From assembly GCF_012222965.1 (NCBI RefSeq), contig NZ_CP038241.1, positions 1,178,001 to 1,242,000 on the forward strand: a stretch of DNA of 64,000 nucleotides, written 5' to 3'. Below the pieces are notes generated by a model, which ran no database searches, was not told the origin of the DNA, and saw only the letters and a program-made list of their open reading frames with translations. Position 1 is the stretch's first letter. Each line of letters opens with the position of its first letter. Position numbers and translations under genes: made by a program. Positions 55,438-62,884 of the stretch are shown piece by piece. This stretch comes from Allofrancisella inopinata (lineage in GTDB: Bacteria; Pseudomonadota; Gammaproteobacteria; Francisellales; Francisellaceae).

Positions 55438-56149
55438 TAGCCTCTATATGTTGTAGTATTTTTACATAAATACAATAATTACTTAATTTTTCAAGTTTTA
55501 ACGTATTACTGAACCCTTGTGAATTAACAAATTTTAACATTTTTGTGCTTGTTATGGTAACTATACTATCTTTCGGTATAGGTATTTTTTCAAAAATTGC
55601 ATTTAAAGATTTAAATACATCTATACTTGTTGTTATTATGAACCTAGGCTGTTTGTCTCCCCACAGCCTTAAATATTTAGTATATAAAGTTTCTTTACTC
55701 TCAAAAGCGCGTTGATAAATTTCAAACTTTTGGCAAGTCGTGTGTTTATTTATTTCCTTTTCTAAATACTCATTACCATCAACACCTGAAAAAATAGCAA
55801 ACTTCCTATCAGATAAACCCTGCTTTGAAATGAGTTTAAACAGCTCTTTAGAATTATATTCTTTTGGATACTTTGCATTAAGATTAAAGTGTGCTAGATG
55901 ATTTGCTGTTGTAGCACCAACACTATATATAGACTTATTCATAAAATTAGATGGCAAATACTGACTAAATAAGCTTTCTACCGCATATTTACTTGTAAAT
56001 ACAAAGTCAGTGAAATTTTCAATTTTAAAATTTATTTTTTTATGCACTATTTTTATAGATGGCAATATACCAACTGATAAACCACTAGACTTAAATAATT
56101 CAGCAAGTTGCTTGGCATCATCATAGGGACGAGCAATCAGTATATCCAT
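55412..56149 (-). CDS. hemD: Uroporphyrinogen-III synthase
   Basis: A 245-residue two-lobed protein. HemD sequences diverge widely, but the family pattern shows: ILIARPYDDAKQLAELFKSS at the start, FVFTSKYAVESLF, YSVGATTANHL at the first lobe, and ITTSIDVFKSL plus ITSTKMLKF in the second. It closes hydroxymethylbilane into uroporphyrinogen III in haem synthesis. The start follows the sufE stop without a gap, and hemX overlaps its end; gene order supports the call. Confidence 0.85.
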   Translation of the reverse strand: MDILIARPYDDAKQLAELFKSSGLSVGILPSIKIVHKKINFKIENFTDFVFTSKYAVESLFSQYLPSNFMNKSIYSVGATTANHLAHFNLNAKYPKEYNSKELFKLISKQGLSDRKFAIFSGVDGNEYLEKEINKHTTCQKFEIYQRAFESKETLYTKYLRLWGDKQPRFIITTSIDVFKSLNAIFEKIPIPKDSIVTITSTKMLKFVNSQGFSNTLKLEKLSNYCIYVKILQHIEANDYVSREK

Positions 56150-56566
56150 TTACTGGTGTTTAAATGCCTGTGAATATATATAGTCTAGCATAGACTTTAG
56201 TCCATTTACTCTAGTAGCGCTCAAATTACTACCAAAGCCTATTTCTTTTATAAAGTCTGTGGTTGATTGTAATATATCACTAGGTTTTGAATCATTATAA
56301 ACCCTAAGGAGCAGCCCTATTAAACCTGATACTATCAAAGCATCACTTGTAGCTATGAGGTGTAACTTGCCATTTTCTATATTACTCTCAAACCAAACTT
56401 GTGACTGGCATCCTTTAACAAGGTTTTGTGCTACTTTTTTGTCTTCTGGAAAAGGTGGTAATTGCTTACCTAAAGATATTATATAGTCGTATTTATCTTC
56501 CCAGTCTTCAAAAAAAGATAATTCTTCAACTAAATCTTTTTGTCTTTGAATAACTTGATTTTGCAT
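56150..56566 (-). CDS. sufE: Cysteine desulfuration protein SufE
   Basis: A 138-residue sulphur acceptor. The reactive cysteine C53 is in LVKGCQSQVWFE, the hallmark of SufE/CsdE, and the fold blocks DWEDKYDYIISLGKQLPPFP, DALIVSGLIGLLLRVYN and FGSNLSATRVNGLKSML match. It takes persulphide from SufS and passes it to SufB for Fe-S cluster assembly. It is first in a tight row with hemDXY, linking Fe-S and haem supply on one transcript. No suf cluster is nearby. Confidence 0.93.
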   Translation of the reverse strand: MQNQVIQRQKDLVEELSFFEDWEDKYDYIISLGKQLPPFPEDKKVAQNLVKGCQSQVWFESNIENGKLHLIATSDALIVSGLIGLLLRVYNDSKPSDILQSTTDFIKEIGFGSNLSATRVNGLKSMLDYIYSQAFKHQ

Positions 56567-56740
56567 TTGTATGAGTGGTTTTTTAAAACCTTAATATTTA
56601 TAATAGTGTCATATTACCATAAATAGCAGGGCTTATAAACTTTCTAAATTTGCTAAGCTCCGCACACGGTACAGTTGTAGATAGCCTTGGTTAAACTCTG
56701 TTACTTCTATTAATTTTTATATATCTACTCATGCATACCA

Positions 56741-56883
56741 TTATACGCGCCAAGGGGCGGGGAATAATACCCTAAGAGATTTAAGTTTCACCGCAAGCAT
56801 TCTCTCTATACCCTCTGGTTTCCACTCTACTAACATTTGGCTTAGAAACTTGCCTCTAAAATTAGAAGAAATTGGCTTACGTA
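56741..56883 (-). pseudogene. Displaced 3' remnant of the beta-propeller-like repeat gene
   Basis: On the minus strand, DNA to the left of IS copy 2 reads RKPISSNFRGKFLSQMLVEW then KPEGIERMLAVKLKSL and stops at 56741-56743. SQMLVEW matches the Q-M-x-V-x-W core of the repeat protein encoded on the other side of the element. Removing the IS and one copy of its TACGTA duplication joins it to the degenerate repeat at 58081-58127 (FYNGVVKHYRGSN, then a stop). It is therefore the cut-off tail of that gene. Confidence 0.7.
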
Positions 56884-58080
56884 ACTGGAGTTACGGACTT
56901 TTGGGAAAAAGTTAAAGCGAAAAAGTTTTCTATGTGTTAATTTATAATTACATCAACTATGTTATGTTCTAAAAATGAAACAACGTGAATTAGCCAATCT
57001 ATATACTGAATATTTATTATGTCAAAACTCCCAAGCAAGTGCGACAATGTGTTCAAGTATGTTAGATGAACTAGTAAAGCATGATAGTTTTTCTCGGATG
57101 TTAAAAGTTGGTAGTTATGAAAGTAAATATGTCTGGTTAAAAGGTAAAAGTATTTTAAACGCCTACAAAGATAAGCCAAAGATATTATCTATAGACAATA
57201 CAATAAGTCCTAAATCTGATAGTATGGTCAATGAGGTAGTAAACTGGTTTTATGATCATTCTGTAGGTAGAGCAGTTAAAGGCATCAATCTTATTAGTGC
57301 TTTAATCCACGTTGGAGATGCTAATATTCCTGTAGGCTTTGAAGTACAAACTAAGGAAAACTTTGTAGTAGAAAAAGATAAAGCAGGTATGGAGCGCTTA
57401 AAGCGTAAAGCACGCTACACAATTAATGAACTGGCAAGAAAACTGATATTGAAAATTATTAAGAATTTCTCTAGTTTTGATTATATAGTAGCTGATAGAT
57501 ATTTTGCTTCTAAAACTAATTTGAAATTCTTTAACAAACATAAACTCTCGTATGTAATAGGTATAGCAAATAATCGTTTAGTTGCTAAGAGTAAAGCTAA
57601 TGCTCTTGCTGGTAACTACTGTAGGTTAGATGAATTAGGATTGCTAGAAAATGAGGCTATGAAAATTTATTTAAAAGATATAAAATATAGTCTTGTGGTT
57701 ACTCGCCAAGTCTTCAAAAACGGGGACAATTCAACAGGTGAGATTTATTTAATTACTAATGATCTAAACCTAGAGAGTAACCACATAGAAGATATCTATC
57801 AAAAAAGATGGAATATAGAAGTTTATCATCGAAGTATAAAACAAAACGCTAGTCTTGCTAAATCACCTACATCTGTAATTACTACTCAGCTTAACCATAT
57901 AGGTTTATCTATAGGTGCATTTATTGAACTTGAAAAACTAAAACTTGCTTCAAATAAAAATCACTATGCGTTGAAAAGGAAAATGTTAATCGCCGCCAAT
58001 CAAGCGAGTCATAGGGAAATTATAAAAATGAAAAAAATACTCAAAATGACTGCTTAAATTTAAAAGTCCGTAACTCCAGT
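56884..58080 (+). mobile_element. IS4/IS701-type insertion sequence, copy 2 (1197 bp)
   Basis: Same inverted repeats as copy 1 (ACTGGAGTTACGGACTTTT and inverse). Both flanks carry TACGTA (56878-56883 and 58081-58086), a 6-bp duplication that is itself palindromic. It sits in the 3' part of the repeat-protein gene. Confidence 0.93.
56975..58057 (+). CDS. DDE transposase, IS4/IS701 type (copy 2)
   Basis: A 360-residue transposase, identical in all residues to the copy at 44822-45904, with the same DNT, ADRYF and YQKRWNIEVYHRSIKQN blocks and no frameshift. Identity of the two copies at the DNA level, as far as I compared, means very recent spread. Confidence 0.93.
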   Translation: MKQRELANLYTEYLLCQNSQASATMCSSMLDELVKHDSFSRMLKVGSYESKYVWLKGKSILNAYKDKPKILSIDNTISPKSDSMVNEVVNWFYDHSVGRAVKGINLISALIHVGDANIPVGFEVQTKENFVVEKDKAGMERLKRKARYTINELARKLILKIIKNFSSFDYIVADRYFASKTNLKFFNKHKLSYVIGIANNRLVAKSKANALAGNYCRLDELGLLENEAMKIYLKDIKYSLVVTRQVFKNGDNSTGEIYLITNDLNLESNHIEDIYQKRWNIEVYHRSIKQNASLAKSPTSVITTQLNHIGLSIGAFIELEKLKLASNKNHYALKRKMLIAANQASHREIIKMKKILKMTA

Positions 58081-58127
58081 TACGTAACTCAATCTAGTTT
58101 GAACCTCTATAGTGTTTAACTACTCCA

Positions 58128-59453
58128 TTATAAAACTGCTTTTTTATTAGCTGAATCAGATGCAACTATCTTCTTTATTGCACCATTTTGCCAATTTACT
58201 AACATTTGGGTTAAATGACGCTGATCGATAGAATCACGTAACGTATTCCAATAAAATTGTTCCAAACGTTTAACTGCTCCGCTATATAAACCAACAACTA
58301 TAGCTAGATGATGTAGATTATTGTCCTCTGGCCAATTCACTGACATTTGTATAACTGATGAACCAGTATTGTCAAACTCAGTCCACCATGAACCATTATA
58401 ATATTTAACTGTTCCATTACCTAAACCTACAACTATCTTTGGATTAACAACCTCAATTGGCTGTAGCGGCTCACTAATATCAATTATCCTTTGATTATTA
58501 CCAGTTTCAATATCAAAACTATTAACACCTTGCCAATTTACTAACATTTGCTTAACTGGAGATTTCCTACCATTATCATGTAACTCAGACCAAAATGAAC
58601 CATTATAATATTCAACTGCTCCATTATCTAAACCTACAACTATCTTTGGATTAACAACCTCAATTGGCTGTAGCGGCTCACTAATATCAATTATCCTTTG
58701 ATGCTTACCAGTCCCAATATTACCACTATTAACCCCTTGCCAACTCACTGACATTTGAGTAACTGGAGATTTCCAACCATTATCATGTAACTCAGACCAA
58801 AATAAACCATTGTAATACTCAACTGCTCCATTACCTAAACCTACAACTATCTGCGGCTTACCATCACCTTGCCAACTCACTGACATTTGAATAACTGGAG
58901 ATTTCCAACCATTATCATGTAACTCAATCCACTTTGAGCCATTATAATATTCAACCGCCCCATTGCCTAAACCTACAACTATCTGCGGCTTACCATCACC
59001 TTGCCAACTCACTGACATTTGAATAACTGGAGATTTCCAACCATTATCATGTAACTCTGTCCACTTTGAACCATTATAATATTCAATTGCTCCACCATCT
59101 TTACTAGTAAACATATTGTCTGGCCTAGTACCTAAACCTACAACTATCTGTGGTTTACCATCACCTTGCCAACTCACTGACATTTGCTCCACTGGGAGGA
59201 CCCAACCATCATTATGTAACTCAGTCCATTTTAAACCATCATAATATTCAACTGCACTATTTTTTAAACCCACGACTATCTGTAGATTACTATCATCTTG
59301 CCAATTTGCTGACATTTGAGAAACAGCAGAAATCGAATTTCCACTAGGTAATTGAGACCAAATTAAACTATTACCATCATAAATGCTAACCGAAGCAAAT
59401 AATGAAGAGGACATCATTAAGGTGGTTACAACGTATAAAAGAGCTTTTTTCAT
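58128..59453 (-). CDS. Secreted beta-propeller-like repeat protein (3'-truncated)
   Basis: A 441-residue protein with a signal peptide (MKKALLYVVTTLMMSSSLFA). The mature part is made of about eight repeats of some 45 residues: W(S/T)ELHDNGWKSPV then Q-M-S-V-S-W-QGDGKPQIVVGL and GNGAVEYYNGSK. The pattern of GxGxVEYYNG-x-W and hydrophobic strands is that of a beta-propeller or tectonin/PLL-like lectin, but no family is certain. Blades 5 and 6 carry a 25-residue insertion (RIIDISEPLQPIEVVNPK). The frame ends at an A-run (GCTAATAAAAAAGCAG), after which another repeat continues in a different frame and is cut by IS copy 2, so the C-terminus is not original. Confidence 0.78.
   Translation of the reverse strand: MKKALLYVVTTLMMSSSLFASVSIYDGNSLIWSQLPSGNSISAVSQMSANWQDDSNLQIVVGLKNSAVEYYDGLKWTELHNDGWVLPVEQMSVSWQGDGKPQIVVGLGTRPDNMFTSKDGGAIEYYNGSKWTELHDNGWKSPVIQMSVSWQGDGKPQIVVGLGNGAVEYYNGSKWIELHDNGWKSPVIQMSVSWQGDGKPQIVVGLGNGAVEYYNGLFWSELHDNGWKSPVTQMSVSWQGVNSGNIGTGKHQRIIDISEPLQPIEVVNPKIVVGLDNGAVEYYNGSFWSELHDNGRKSPVKQMLVNWQGVNSFDIETGNNQRIIDISEPLQPIEVVNPKIVVGLGNGTVKYYNGSWWTEFDNTGSSVIQMSVNWPEDNNLHHLAIVVGLYSGAVKRLEQFYWNTLRDSIDQRHLTQMLVNWQNGAIKKIVASDSANKKAVL
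58440..59330 (-). repeat. DNA repeats encoding the propeller blades
   Basis: Long, nearly identical stretches recur at about 135-base spacing in the middle of the gene (for example the GGAGATTTCCAACCATTATC segments near 58760, 58900 and 59030) and the two copies of AACCTCAATTGGCTGTAGCG near 58450 and 58657. Recombination among them should change blade number. Confidence 0.8.
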
Positions 59454-59657
59454 ATTAGTTATCCTTGTTGTTTATATTGTTTTATCGAAAATAAATTTTA
59501 CTTATTGTTAAAATATTTATTATTTATATAATAAATAAAATACTTTACTTTTAATATTTTTTCAATATTTTTATTAAACTTAATAAATTTAAAGTAGTTG
59601 AAAATATGTGTGTTAAATTATTTTTAAAGGCTTGATTATATTCTAAAAGTTTGAAAC

Positions 59658-60140
59658 TAGTTGGAAGAGAGTTCCAAATATAGTTTATTAGGTTTTAATG
59701 AACAAAATAAAGATTGAGAATACAATCTAAGAAGAAATAAGCCAAGTAAAAGTTATTCACCAGAAATAGCACATAAGTTGTATTGTAGTCGTAGAAAATC
59801 AAATAACTGTAAACTCACTGATGAAGTTAAAAAACTTATAATAGCTTTACTTAAAAAGAAAATATCACCAGAATTAATTTGTGCATGAGGATATAGCTAA
59901 GACGTGTTTTAAAGCAGTATATAACTTTATACAAAGCCATAAGCTTAAGAACTTATTATTTTACAAAGGTAGGCGCTATAATTACCAAAAAGCATGATCT
60001 TCAAACCCAGGTAAAATAAAGGATAGAGTCAGTATATCACAAAGACATAAAGCAGCTAATGATAGAGAAGCTTTATATCATTTTGAATATGATACTATAG
60101 TTGGTAAAGTATTATGAAAAGAGTTCACTACGGTTATAGA
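59658..60140 (+). pseudogene. IS30-family transposase remnant
   Basis: After an end-like segment (GTTGGAAGAGAGTTCCAAAT at 59660) the plus strand reads, with several stops and frameshifts, SPEIAHKLYCSRRKSNNCKL then TDEVKKLIIALLKKKISPEL, and further on RVSISQRHKAANDREALYHF then EYDTIVGK and a piece like TTVIERYPKN. These follow IS30 transposases (helix-turn-helix region, then HWE-D-I-G and VER blocks). The gene is long dead. Confidence 0.7.
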
Positions 60141-60184
60141 GAGGTACCCAAAAAATAAAAATGTTTAAAAAAATAAAATATATA

Positions 60185-60213
60185 TTGACAGTACAAGTAA
60201 ATGGCTATAGAAT
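60185..60213 (+). promoter_or_regulatory. Promoter of tRNA-Asn
   Basis: A full consensus TTGACA at 60185-60190 and TAGAAT at 60208-60213 with the ideal 17-base spacer, 12 bases before the tRNA start. It is the clearest promoter in the window. Confidence 0.8.
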
Positions 60214-60225
60214 ACTCCATGTTGT

Positions 60226-60301
60226 TCCCCGATAGCTCAGTCGGTAGAGCAGTTGACTGTTAATCAATTGGTCGGCGGTTCAAGTCCGTCTCGGGGAGCC
60301 A
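60226..60301 (+). tRNA. tRNA-Asn (anticodon GTT)
   Basis: 76 bases starting TCCCCGATAGCTCAGTCGGT, acceptor TCCCCGA with TCGGGGA, anticodon loop CTGTTAA giving GTT, T loop GGTTCAAGTCC, G73 and encoded CCA. It is bracketed by IS30-type ends. Confidence 0.97.
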
Positions 60302-60507
60302 GAAATTTCACTTTCTTATAAACAAGTTTACATTTAGAGTCTTCTGGTCTTTATATTTATCTCCTCCTTTTTTTAAGCTATGAATGCCAGATGACCCTAA
60401 ATTTTCTCCAAGTAAAGTTAAACATCTATATCTAATTTTAGTTCCTTTTGATTTATTGATTTATTTAAATTTCACAAACCTAATAAACACAATTGGAACT
60501 CTCTTTT

Positions 60508-60671
60508 ATACCAATTCCAACATAAATTGGTGCATTTATCACAAAGGAGTTTATGACTAATTTAAGTTTTTGATGTGCAGACAATAGCAGTAGCTATTGG
60601 CAAATATTAAAGAATTAAATTAGGTATGAAATACAAAGTTAGAAAGTACTAATATGTGTTGGAATTGGTAT
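60508..60671 (+). repeat. Miniature inverted-repeat element, copy E (164 bp, full length)
   Basis: Starts ATACCAATTCCAACATAAAT and ends ATGTGTTGGAATTGGTAT; length equals copy A. It shares the inner hairpin (CAATAGCAGTAGCTATTGG) and the block GGTATGAAATACAAAGTTAG. It abuts the IS30-type end. TACC and GGTA at the tips fit insertion at a TA target. Confidence 0.88.
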
Positions 60672-60917
60672 TATAGGACTGCTGCAAACTAAAATTATAG
60701 GTTTCTATGTAAACTTTGCTTTTTGAAAATATTGTTGTCCTGTTACCATCTGTCTAATTCCAAGCTTCAAATAGTTTCTTTAACTATTTTTAGGGCTTTG
60801 AGGATACAATTTTAGATTTGAACTAAATTTATGACAATGCAGGTGTAAAAAAATATAAATTTTATTTTTTTAAATATTGATTTACAAATTTTTATATGTA
60901 TAATTAATTAAATAAAT

Positions 60918-61045
60918 TAAACCTTGATTTATTACACTTACACACTTAACTTAAATAAGGTTTAATTTTATACTGACTCTTGATAGATGTAAGTTTCCCC
61001 TCAATTCTCATATCTCCTGACTTGCATCTATCATAAGTCTTTTTT
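60918..61045 (+). promoter_or_regulatory. Two-hairpin leader upstream of proS, attenuator or terminator
   Basis: Hairpin 1: TAAACCTTGATTTA (60918-60931) with TAAATAAGGTTTA (60952-60964). Hairpin 2: TGATAGATGTAAGT (60981-60994) with ACTTGCATCTATCA (61020-61033), a 14-bp stem with one G-U pair, followed six bases later by a run of T at 61040-61045. proS starts 65 bases on. The order, a first stem and then a stem with T-run ahead of a synthetase gene, could be transcription attenuation, or a plain terminator with the proS promoter behind it. Confidence 0.5.
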
Positions 61046-61110
61046 CCTTATGTTTTATAGTTGTTTTTTGTTATAATTTACTTACTTTTATTTTCAAAAA
61101 TTCAAAGTGT

Positions 61111-62811
61111 ATGAAAGCATCTCAAACTCTCATTGCTACTACAAAAGAGCTACCTAAAGAAGCTGTCCTTATTAGTCACCAATACATGCTAAAAGCTGGC
61201 TTAATCAAAAAACTAGCTTCTGGAATATATACTTGGCTACCAGTTGGGCTAAAAGTACTACAAAAAATCCAAGATATTGTCCGCCAAGAAATGAATAAAT
61301 CAGGAGCTAGTGAATTACTATTACCAAGTATTCTGCCTTCTGAGCTTTTACAAGAAACTCATCGCTGGAGTAAATTTGGTCCTGAGCTTCTAAAACTAAA
61401 AGATAGGCATGATAGAGATTTCTGTTATGGTCCAACCCATGAGGAGCCTATTGTAGATATGGCTAGAGATACTATCAAAAGTTATAAGCAGTTACCTTTA
61501 AACCTATATCAAATCCAAACGAAGTTCAGAGATGAAATTCGTCCTCGTTTTGGTGTGATGCGTGCTCGTGAATTTATTATGAAAGATGCTTACTCTTTTC
61601 ATGAAAACAGCCAATGCTTACATACTACTTACCAACAAATGTACCAAACTTACTGTAATATTTTGGACAAAATCGGTTTAGAATATCGTCCTGTAAAAGC
61701 AGATACAGGTGCTATAGGTGGTAATAATAGTCATGAGTTTCAAGTTCTAGCAAACGCTGGTGAAGATATTATTTGCTACAGTAATAGTAGTGATTATGCA
61801 GCAAATATTGAGCTAGCGACTTATGCAAAGCCAGATTTTAGTAAAAAAGAAGTTTCTAAAAACCATATAGAAAAAATTCATACTCCAAATATCAAGACTA
61901 TTGAAAGCCTTTGTAACAAGATTGATTTTAATATTAAACAAACCGTGAAAACCATGGTTATCAAAGATGCTGAAAATAATTTTTTTGCGCTAGTAATACG
62001 TGGTGATCATGAGCTTAACGAAACTAAAATAAATAAACTAGAGCAAATAGCAGCACCGTATACTTTAGCCACAAAGGAAGAGATTTTTTCAATTTTTAAT
62101 GCTAATCCTGGCTCACTTGGTATACATGATTGCCCTATTCCAATAATTGCTGATTATAGCGCTGTAGCAGTTACAGATCTATGTTGTGGTGCTAATGAGG
62201 ATGATTATCATCTTATAAATGTAAATTGGGATAGAGATGTAACAAACTATCAGGTTGCTGATATTAGAAATGTAGTTGCTGGCGATATCTCACCAGATGG
62301 TAAAGGTATTTTAGAATTAACTAATGGTATAGAAGTTGGTCATATTTTTGAGCTTGAGAATGTTTATTCTAAACCGATGAATGCTAATATTATTGGGCAA
62401 GATGGTAAATCTAAGCCTATGCTGATGGGTTGCTATGGTTTTGGTGTATCCCGTGTTATGGCTGCAGCAATAGAACAATCACATGATGATAATGGAATTA
62501 TATGGCCAGAAGCTATTGCACCGTTTCAAGTAGCCATATTGCCAATCAATTACAACAAGTCAAAAAATGTAAAAGAAGTAGCTGACAAACTTTATCAAGA
62601 CCTAATCACCAATGGGGTCGATGTACTCTTAGATGATCGCGGTAATCGCCCAGGGGTAATGTTTGCTGACGCTGATTTGATTGGTTGCTCTCACCATGTA
62701 ATAATTGGCGATAGACTTCTCGAGCAAGGTTTAATTGAATATAAAAATCGTAAAACTCAAGAAAAACAAGAAATCACTATTGAGCAATTAAAAGAAATCT
62801 TAAAAGTCTAA
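61111..62811 (+). CDS. proS: Prolyl-tRNA synthetase (bacterial type)
   Basis: A 566-residue class II synthetase: motif 1/2 region ([40 protein letters not shown]), an inserted editing domain (about 225-385) with the [12 protein letters not shown] segment, motif 3 ([17 protein letters not shown]) and the anticodon-binding domain ending in [16 protein letters not shown]. The INS editing domain marks the bacterial form, which clears Ala-tRNA(Pro). It stands alone behind the hairpin leader. Confidence 0.96.
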   Translation: MKASQTLIATTKELPKEAVLISHQYMLKAGLIKKLASGIYTWLPVGLKVLQKIQDIVRQEMNKSGASELLLPSILPSELLQETHRWSKFGPELLKLKDRHDRDFCYGPTHEEPIVDMARDTIKSYKQLPLNLYQIQTKFRDEIRPRFGVMRAREFIMKDAYSFHENSQCLHTTYQQMYQTYCNILDKIGLEYRPVKADTGAIGGNNSHEFQVLANAGEDIICYSNSSDYAANIELATYAKPDFSKKEVSKNHIEKIHTPNIKTIESLCNKIDFNIKQTVKTMVIKDAENNFFALVIRGDHELNETKINKLEQIAAPYTLATKEEIFSIFNANPGSLGIHDCPIPIIADYSAVAVTDLCCGANEDDYHLINVNWDRDVTNYQVADIRNVVAGDISPDGKGILELTNGIEVGHIFELENVYSKPMNANIIGQDGKSKPMLMGCYGFGVSRVMAAAIEQSHDDNGIIWPEAIAPFQVAILPINYNKSKNVKEVADKLYQDLITNGVDVLLDDRGNRPGVMFADADLIGCSHHVIIGDRLLEQGLIEYKNRKTQEKQEITIEQLKEILKV

Positions 62812-62884
62812 AGTTCTACTACTATTTGACCAAACTTAAAATACCAGTATACTTCTAATAGACCTAACCCTATTTTTACTAATT

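Larger units (their letters stand above)
60302..61110. other. Gene-free 809 bases: IS30-type end, miniature element E, hairpin leader of proS
   Basis: 60474-60507 is an inverted IS30-type end; 60508-60671 is a full miniature element; 60918-61045 holds two hairpins before proS (own entry). The stretches 60302-60470 and 60672-60917 show no protein frame or RNA gene that I can support. Confidence 0.6.
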
